Source: Galdieria sulphuraria
Lineage: Eukaryota > Rhodophyta > Bangiophyceae > Galdieriales > Galdieriaceae
DNA: 64,000 bases
Assembly (NCBI RefSeq): GCF_000341285.1
Contig: NW_005178430.1
Coordinates: forward strand, 62,001-126,000
Direction of reading: 5' to 3'
Positions 56,873 through 64,000 of this stretch are shown piece by piece. How positions within the stretch are numbered: position 1 is the stretch's first letter; each line of letters begins with the position of its first letter. Below the pieces are notes generated by a model, which was given only the letters and a program-made list of their open reading frames with translations, ran no database searches and was not told the DNA's origin. The position numbers and the translations under genes were made by a program.

Positions 56873-57816
56873 CCAGTGATGACAATGTTGCTGATAATTT
56901 GGATTTTTTTGAGAACGCTAGTGACGTCCATACAATATGGATAAGTAAACCGTCTTGTTGCTGTATATACTTTGTGGACCTTTTTGTCTGTTAGCTTAAG
57001 AGGACATGACAAATAAAGATAAATATGGAAGATGATCGAAGTAAATGGGGTTTTGCGGATTTCGACAAAATCTAATTTAGCCACTCACTCAGAGAAGACG
57101 ATCTCGACTATCGTCGCGTTGTTTGTGCAGACTCGTATAAGAGTGAATAAGCTTTCAGGTTCCTTCATCTTGAAAGCTGGTATTGAAGGTGATTCTGGAG
57201 TTGCAGTCCCGATGTTTATTCGGAGCGTGCATTTATCGTGAAGTTGCTTCATTGCTATCCATCACATTCTTTTTGCAGACTTCATAGCTTTTTCCTTTTG
57301 ACCAAAGCAACATCCGAATTCTTCAGAAAAGCCTTCAATTTCTCCAAGTTTACGTATCCACGTTCCCTGATTATTTAATTTGCTCACTGAAATCTGAAAT
57401 GTATGAAGATTCGACGATTTAGTAATGATTGAAAGAGCATCAAAAGTGCCTTGCTCTTCACATTAGGCGATACTTCCTTATCTAGAAACAGAAACTAGCA
57501 TCTAACACGAGTTGTCTAAACTTTGAAGAGATATAGTGAATTTCGGCAAAGCAAAAATATTAGTTAATTCTAAAACAATGGAAAACATCAGTATCAGTAG
57601 TTGAATAACAGAAACAGGAGAAAATTCTGTGGAGGTATCTGTATTTTATCAAGTATCGCATAACAGTTCAAGTTCTGTTTCATGCAAAGAACAGTATGAT
57701 TCAAAGTTACAACACAGCAAAGTACGAAAGCTGACAATATAAAACACAAATTGAACAAAGGCAAGCAATATAAGCTCCATAGAAAAGATGCACGTTGGAT
57801 AACACAGACAAATATT
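56873..57816. other. Intergenic with weak coding-like segments
   Basis: About 940 bases. On the plus strand an ATG at 57027 (MEDDR) could splice into an open stretch to 57241; on the minus strand 57262-57462 is open with a coding-like composition (NNQGTWIRKLGEIEGFSEEF) but has no clear start or upstream exon. Neither matches a family I know. Confidence 0.3.
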
Positions 57817-58330
57817 TCATGGAACCCCTCTTTGGATTGCATCGTCAATATCCGCTAGGTAAGACTTCAACTTCTCATACTGCTCAATGGAAAGAGAAAT
57901 TCCTATTATGCTCAACTCCTTAGCTTGATAGCTTATTAGAGGCTTCATCACATACCCTTTCGTCCAGGTGCTAAGGTTTCACCATTGTTGTAATATTCAC
58001 GAATATCCACCAACATCTTTCCAGAAAACTTTCGAACAGTGACTCTTCTTGTTTTAGAGAGCTACCAAACTAAGAAAGGAGAATCAAAGAAAAAGTAATC
58101 TCACCTCAAAAAAGGGATATCCATCGCAGTCTCTAGTCCAGCTATCCTTCTTGTATACCTTAGTAGGCGGCTCTTCAATTGTTTCGTAGCTTGACTCCTA
58201 TTTTATTTCAATGACGCATAGGATAGTCACTAGTCTTAATATTACTTACAGACGAATTTGAAGGTTCTGGAGAACAGTCCTTTCTTGGTTTGTGTCCAGG
58301 TTTCATTCCAAAAGAGGGGTTTTGTGTCAT
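57817..58330 (-). CDS. SUB1: Transcriptional coactivator PC4/SUB1
   Basis: Single-stranded-DNA-binding coactivator of RNA polymerase II. Four small exons: 58250-58330, 58105-58197, 57956-58061, 57817-57902; 121 residues, all phases close. The C-terminal PC4 domain is plain: FFELSKTRRVTVRKFSGKML, VDIREYYNNGETLAPGRKGI, SLSIEQYEKLKSYLADIDDA, matching human PC4 (YVSVRDFKGKVLIDIREYW, MKPGRKGISLNPEQWSQLK). The N-terminal ~50 residues are Ser/Pro/Lys-rich as in yeast Sub1. No exon is longer than 106 nt, so it is easily missed by open-frame scanning. Confidence 0.9.
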
Positions 58331-59285
58331 TTGAAATTTTTGTTGCTCTCTCTCTTTCTCTTTCTGGCGGTCAAATAGAATACACCAACACGAGGGCTTG
58401 AAACGTTTCCTTGTGAATTGAAGTGAGAGGATAATATAACGTTGTTATTTGGAGACAAAGATCAATGTCTTCTTGTGGTTGTGTATTTTGAAAACAACGA
58501 AAGCATTCGCCCATTCGTTCGTTCTACAGCCAGGATTTTTTAACTAAGAAATCTGTCAGTAGTTATTTCATATATGCTTTATTTTTTTCATTTTCTCTTT
58601 AGTATATTTATATGTGTAGCAACGTTACTTTCTTCACTATAATAGGACGGATTTGGAACTTTGATTATATCTTTGTGTGAGAACAGAGTATAATGCCCTC
58701 CTATCTAAGGTTTAGAGTGCGATAGCTTCTGTTTCCTTATGTTGCATACAAAAGGAGAGAAGAAAAAAGGCTGAGTCTGTAATACGTGTCAAAGACTATT
58801 ATTATAGGACTGGAGGACACAGCTGGGCAAAGAAATTTCCTTCTACTAGACAAAGGCCGTTACTGATTATGAAAACAATTGTAGCATAAAGCTGAACATG
58901 TTATTTGACAAAATTATTCCTATACTATATAAGGAAAAGATGTCCTAAAGTTGCATTGCTTTGTTAGAACGCTCCAGTTTGCAGAGATGACCCATCTGAG
59001 TAGATGAGTGTCAAATTTAGTTTTGGCCTGATCCATGTTGAATTATCAACTTTTTTGAAACAGTTAAGAAAGCAGGAAAATTATATTAATGAGTATTTAA
59101 AGAATGGAACATAAGGAAGTCTACCTAACAAAGATGAAGGACAATCCTAATAAATCATACTACATTTCTAAGTTGAACAATAAAACATCCTGTAGATATC
59201 AAAGCAAAATATAACAAAGCAAATTTTTATTTAAATGGACTTTGGAAAACGGTTTTCGGGAAAGTATCTACTCAAATACAATGCT

Positions 59286-59315
59286 ACACACACACACAAA
59301 TAAATACATAAATAA

Positions 59316-59390
<75 letters not shown>
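59286..59390. repeat. Compound microsatellite (CA)n-(AAAT)n-(TA)n-(GA)n
   Basis: Four simple repeats follow one another without spacer: CA units (about 59286-59298), AAAT-type units (to ~59320), TA units (to ~59353) and a pure GA run (to ~59390). The longest simple-repeat block in the window and a likely length polymorphism. Confidence 0.95.
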
Positions 59391-59393
<3 letters not shown>

Positions 59394-60448
59394 GATCAAC
59401 TTTTTACCTTTGAGGATCGGAAATTTCACGAAATAACAACTGAAAATACAGATGTAACCTTTCTGTAAAAAGCAGAAAACATAACAAAGAACCTAGAATA
59501 CATTCTGCCTATGTCGTTGAAAGACAAAAACGAATTACTGTTTCAGTTCAGTCGGATTGAAACGCTAGAAAAAAAGGAAAAACGTTCTAAAGATTTTCTA
59601 GATGCGAGTGATGATCCAAGGAATTAGAAAGAAACTTCAAAACTAATAGAATCAAAGGCTGAGGTGGAGTTGGATCAAAGTATATGCTTCTATACTTGAA
59701 ACAACAAATATTCAAAAGCATATCATAATATGTATAACATGAAAAGCTCTATTCACGGCAAAAATTGACAACATTCATTCTTTCATGTTTGACAGCTGCA
59801 ATGCATTAAAGGAAAGCTTTCAAGACGAAACAATCAGCGCGCTTTGTGAGATCTAAGATGGCTGCATTTTTTATCTACGACATTTCTTCGCATCTTGCTT
59901 GTTATTGAGTATCTTAGTTAGTACTGCCATTTAGCCAGAAACTTCTGGAAAGAGAGGATTCCACATGAATTCTCAAATACCTTGACAACAAGATAACTGA
60001 ATGTGGGTTGGTGTACGAAAACAAAGGTTGTAGTCAGGAAAAATCTCAACATAAATGGCAATACCGTCGTTGCAATGTATGCACGAGAAATTTACTATTA
60101 AAAATTTCCAGTGGAAAAAACGTGCTTGAATTCATGACTATGTTACAAAATGCAAAAATATCGGTTGAAGAATCTCGAAGATAATTTTTATATATTTTCA
60201 CTTCCAAACGAATGCTAAATTGTGACACTTTGCACTAAAATGGGCAAAATAGTGACGAAACGAGCAAGTTAAAACAAAGCGATTTTAAGATGAGTCCTAT
60301 AGAGATACTCAAAGAAATTCCTCAAGAAATTTTCAAGTGACAACGGGAATAGACACTTACAAAGTAGAATTGCGACTATTGTTTTTCTTTGAGTAGTACT
60401 TATGTCGCTTGAAAATAAGAGAAAAATAGTAAACAAACATTAATTAGC

Positions 60449-60937
60449 ATGATTACAAATGTCGCTAACGCGAATAAAAAAACAAGAGACAGAACTATGT
60501 CCAAAAGCAGTCAATCAAAAAGAAGAAAAATACATTACAAAAAACTCACGGAAAACGGCATCAGTAGGAAAGAAGCGGTTGATGAATGCTTTTGTAAGAC
60601 ATGGTATAGCACAATGAAGCCAAAAGCAACAAGGAAAAAAGGTAAGAAATTCAGGAAAAATTGTTTAGGCGAGTTAATGCAGATGATCTTTTTGGACAAA
60701 ATATATGAATACAGAGTTATTACAAAAACAGTTCTATATACAGACATGGATAATATTACAAAGAGTTTTTTCTCAGAGAAGACTCTCTCCAAAATTTGGC
60801 TATTCATTGTGCTTTTGACGTTAACTAGTCTTTCTTTAGGAATCTTTTTTTTTTTATTGAACAGTCTTTTCGTACGTATGGCATTGGACATGTCATTTGG
60901 CCACAACCTGCTGGACCGTGTCAACCTCTATCACTAA
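60449..60937 (+). CDS. Possible orphan open reading frame
   Basis: Uninterrupted frame of 162 codons in the gene-poor region. The first ~75 residues are very Lys/Arg-rich (MSKSSQSKRRKIHYKKLTEN), followed by one long hydrophobic segment (LWLFIVLLT-type helix, TLTSLSLGIFFFLLNSLFV). No homology recognised. A 129-codon frame on the opposite strand covers the same DNA, so base composition alone may explain it. Confidence 0.25.
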   Translation: MITNVANANKKTRDRTMSKSSQSKRRKIHYKKLTENGISRKEAVDECFCKTWYSTMKPKATRKKGKKFRKNCLGELMQMIFLDKIYEYRVITKTVLYTDMDNITKSFFSEKTLSKIWLFIVLLTLTSLSLGIFFFLLNSLFVRMALDMSFGHNLLDRVNLYH

Positions 60938-61956
60938 ATTGAGCTCGATTATTGTAAGTCATCCATAATTAAGTGTTATTTCTCATTTGTAAGAAGAAAA
61001 ACAACATGGTTATCAACAAAACAATAATTATGATGCGCACTTCGAGAAAATGAAATAACAAATCCAGCATTTTACTAATGAGGCCAAGACAAGAAAGACC
61101 ACCCAAAACAAGTGTTGACAAGGTATTTACAGTTATGTTGAATTCGATGGCAAAAAGAACCAGTGCGACAGAGAAACAAATTCGGACCATAGTTGTGTTG
61201 TATTTCAAAAAGGAAAAAAACTAATTCTCCTTTAAATATAGAATTGGGATGATATTTACGAAGATAGTAGAGTACAAGGACAAGAAACTAGACCAAAGGA
61301 TGAAAACATATTAAGAAAGTTGAGCCAAAGAAAAACAAGACAGTAAATTTGTTGCTAAAAGCATCCTTTGAACGATAAAAACATTGAAAAGCTGTAAAAA
61401 TTTTTCATATGAGTAACTATCAATAGCAAGAAAAGGAGTCATAAAATGAATAAAAAGCCAGCAAAGCAAAGGAAAAAGGTTAAAAGCAACAACGGACAAG
61501 TGTATTCTTCACGGGTCAACTCAATGACCTTCGAGAAAACCCGAGAAGTCGGGGTATGGAGGCTTCTTTACGACTGATTCGTCGATAGAAAGCTTTGACT
61601 TTACATTCAATTCGATGTGGCCACAAGGAAACTACAAGAGAAACTTTCCAAAACCTGTCTATGACCTCTGCTATCGGCTTCTTATTTATAGCCAAAAACT
61701 TATGGGCCTTCTTTAATGAAGATACTCATGCTGAGCAGTTCTTTGAAGCTTCCACGTAGTACTGGCTGGTATTCAATGCCCATCCCACAATGGATATCTC
61801 CTGACCCAAGTGTAGATGTGCACCGTTCATTCTTAGATTCGTGAACTCAGATACGGTTGATTATCCGAACACCATTCAAAAAAAATGAACCTTTGCCTTA
61901 TAATATCAACTTATTTCTTTTTACTCTTCGGTTGAGTGACCATTCTTCTGACTAAT

Positions 61957-64000
61957 ATGGACCACGGTGAAGGCAGTAGAGAAGGTTCTTCGGGAGAGAA
62001 TTTAGTTAGTGTAGAGAAACACTTGAAGAGTGCTGTATTGGATGTTGCAGAAACTGGACTTGACGGGACAGAAAATAAAAGTTCCGAAAGTCAATCCTTA
62101 AAGTGGAGTCCTTACAGAAAACAGGTTTGTTCTGGGGTTCGTCTATGTCGCGTTGATTGAATTCTTCCAAGATGGTTCTTGAATGGCATAACGTAACTTA
62201 CTCAATAGCGTTTTTGGGAAAGAAAAACTGGAATTTTTTTCAGAAAGGTGAAATACAGGAGTCGAACAAGTTTACCATTTTAAAAAATGTTTCTGGAATT
62301 GTGCGACCAGGAGAGTTACTTGCTGTAATGGGTCCAAGGTACGTTATTTATTTTATCTTTTACACTGAAACTTCTAAGACTGCTTTGTAGTGGAGGAGGG
62401 AAGACAACTTTGCTCAACGCCCTTGCCGGAAGGGCTAATTTTGTTTCAGAAGGCGTTATACTGTTTGATAAGAGGCCTAGAGTTGCTGACACCAGAAGAA
62501 AAATTGGCTATGTCGTGCAGGATGATGTATTCTTCACTCACCTCACAGTGAGACAAACCTTAGAAATAACTGCACGTTTGCGTCTACCAAGAGACGTTTC
62601 ATACAAGGACAAAATGGAAAGAGTGGAATATATTCTTCAGAGGTTAGGGCTTTTGCGTTGTCAAAATACTATTATTGGCGATCAGTTCAAAAAAGGAATT
62701 AGTGGAGGTGAACGGAAGCGAACTAATATCGCCGACGTGCTACTGGTAGAACCGTCGATTCTTATTTTGGATGAACCTACTTCAGGTCTTGACTCGAATA
62801 CAGCCCTTACAGTTGTTCGACTCTTAAGGGAGCTAGCCAGCGAAGGACGTACTGTTATAACCACGATTCATCAACCTAATTCTATGATGTTTGCTGAATT
62901 TGACAAGTTATTACTACTTGCAAGTGGACAAACAGTATACTATGGCCCTGCGAAAGAAGCAGTTGTGTATTTTAGTCGTCTAGGTTATGAATGTCCTTAC
63001 GGATTCAATCCAGCGGACTATTTCATTGCTCTATTGACAAATGAAGACTTTGGTCAAAGTGAACCCATAAGGCAGAAACTAATAGATGCCTGGAAAGAGT
63101 ATGAAATAGACGCTGATCTCGACTACAAGTTATCTGAGGAGAAGCTTGCATTGGAACAAGCAGAAGCAGAGCGACACAGGTCTCTTGGTTGGATAGTGAA
63201 AGATTATTTCGCAGATGTACGTTCTGAGTTTGACACATCCTCTGAAACTGGGAAATACCCGACAACCTTTTTCGAGCAGCTTCGTGTCCTTGCTTGGAGA
63301 GCATATCTTCAGAAGAAGGGAAAGATGTTTGAGTTGCTTACAGTCTTTCAGGTTTCGTTCATTGCATTAATAGTTTCTTTTATTTGGTTCCGAATCCCTA
63401 ATGATATTGACCATCTGATAGACCTCATGGGTGCTCTCTTCTTCGCTGGCCTATTTTGGGGATTCTTTACTTTGTTCCAATCATTGACGACTTTGCCAGC
63501 AGAAAAGCCCGTTCTCTCAAAGGAACGGGCATCCGGTGCCTACAGGTAAGAGGAAAAGCCCTGGAGTCAATGGAAATTGAACGACGTTAGGCTTTCTGCA
63601 TACTTTCTTGGGAAAGCGCTTGTGGAAATACCTTTGGATTTGATCTATCCTTTCTTTTTTAGCGTTTATATCTACTGGTGAGCCTTTGTCTCATTCATAT
63701 TATTTTCGCGTAAATAATTGTTGTAGGATGTTGAATTTGAATCCCCAAGCTAGTCGTTTTATTCTTTTCTTGGTTTTCGTTGGGATAACTGTTTTCACGG
63801 CTCAGTCCATTGGTATCTTTATCGCTGCAGTATTCATGGACTTCCGAAAATCACAGACACTTGCAGCTGTTTTTATGTTGACAAGGTGAGCATGCACGTA
63901 GTTTAGATTGCACAATATTGAGAATTACGAAGTATGTTAACGGGAGGCTTCTTCGTCAGTGACAATCAAATGCCTGTTTGGATACAATGGATTCAATACT
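61957..64000 (+). CDS. ABCG (white-type) half transporter, 3-prime end outside window
   Basis: ATP-driven exporter of lipids or hydrophobic compounds, with the nucleotide-binding domain before the membrane domain. Exons 61957-62124, 62172-62338, 62391-63545, 63591-63677, 63727-63885, 63933-64000 (cut). Walker A is rebuilt across the second intron (GPSGGGKTTLLNALAG); signature GISGGERKRTNI, Walker B ILILDEPTSGLD, H-loop TTIHQPNS. Membrane helices begin near VFQVSFIALIVSFIWF. The ~600 residues seen correspond to the first NBD and most of the first membrane domain, so a half-size or full-size (PDR) protein cannot be told apart; the N terminus is short, favouring half-size. Substrate unknown. Confidence 0.93.

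Larger units (their letters stand above)
58331..61956. other. Gene-poor region with microsatellite and unassigned coding-like stretches
   Basis: About 3.6 kb of AT-rich sequence, the longest gene-poor stretch of the window. It holds the compound microsatellite at 59286-59390 and, on the plus strand, several stretches of coding-like composition (around 59511-59690, 59969-60184, 60449-60937), plus hydrophobic frames on the minus strand (60969-61208, 61311-61499). No family is recognised and no convincing exon chain was found. It may hold a lineage-specific gene or a decayed one. Confidence 0.4.

Noticed and set aside
57027-57241. MEDDR-starting two-exon mini-gene on the plus strand
   Set aside because: Possible in phase, but the product is under 70 residues with no recognisable motif; kept only as a remark on the spacer.
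61311-61499. Hydrophobic minus-strand frames near 61.0-61.5 kb as a membrane protein
   Set aside because: The opposite strand is purine-rich, and such composition produces hydrophobic antisense frames by itself; no splice chain links them convincingly.

Overview
The window is nuclear DNA of a unicellular red alga of the Cyanidiophyceae, most like Galdieria. The DNA is AT-rich, genes are a few tens to a few hundred bases apart, and almost every gene is cut by one to six very short GT-AG introns (about 40-85 nt, close to 90 in total). The closely related Cyanidioschyzon has almost no introns. The gene set mixes core eukaryotic factors with plastid proteins that carry N-terminal targeting extensions: a phosphate translocator, isopropylmalate synthase, a GapA-type GAPDH and a ribosome recycling factor. 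Gene models were built by hand from splice sites, reading phase and family conservation, and every phase was checked to close.

Layout. 0-8.8 kb: 3-prime-truncated PEP carboxykinase (-), plastid phosphate translocator (+), a tandem pair of RBBP4/MSI1 WD40 genes (+), ARMC1-like gene (-). 9-20 kb: BCL7-like (-), GAR1 (+), DIM1 (-), isopropylmalate synthase (+), GapA (+), OTU protease (-), plastid RRF (-), RAD9 (+). 19.7-28 kb: a minus-strand block of NBAS/Sec39 giant, HemK2 and RBX1, with NBAS and HemK2 overlapping. 28-38.7 kb: FAAH-type amidase, Misato/DML1, FNR-like oxidoreductase, selenoprotein H, ferredoxin-MBL hydrolase, a RING plus BIRC6-type E2, and a SAM-carrier-like SLC25 protein. 39-41.4 kb: four small minus-strand genes (LSm-like, peroxiredoxin, two unknowns). 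41.5-49.7 kb: GH36 alpha-galactosidase, bifunctional lysine-ketoglutarate reductase/saccharopine dehydrogenase (LKR/SDH) and ALDH7 (antiquitin). 49.8-58.3 kb: DUF3592-like RING protein, an unknown coiled-coil protein, RAD1, organellar MetRS, SUB1/PC4. 58.3-61.9 kb is gene-poor with a compound microsatellite. From 62 kb an ABCG transporter runs off the window end.

The most notable observations are: (1) a selenoprotein H gene with an in-frame TGA in the CxxU motif and a convincing type II SECIS-like hairpin in its 3-prime UTR; (2) a head-to-head pair of the two consecutive enzymes of saccharopine-pathway lysine breakdown (LKR/SDH and ALDH7) sharing an 86-bp intergenic region; (3) extreme compaction, including an 8-nt same-strand CDS overlap (NBAS/HemK2), a 12-nt tail-to-tail CDS overlap (alpha-galactosidase/LKR-SDH) and a 28-bp divergent spacer (Misato/FNR-like); (4) a RING finger joined to a BIRC6-type E2. 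I found no transposon, retroelement, CRISPR array, rRNA or tRNA.
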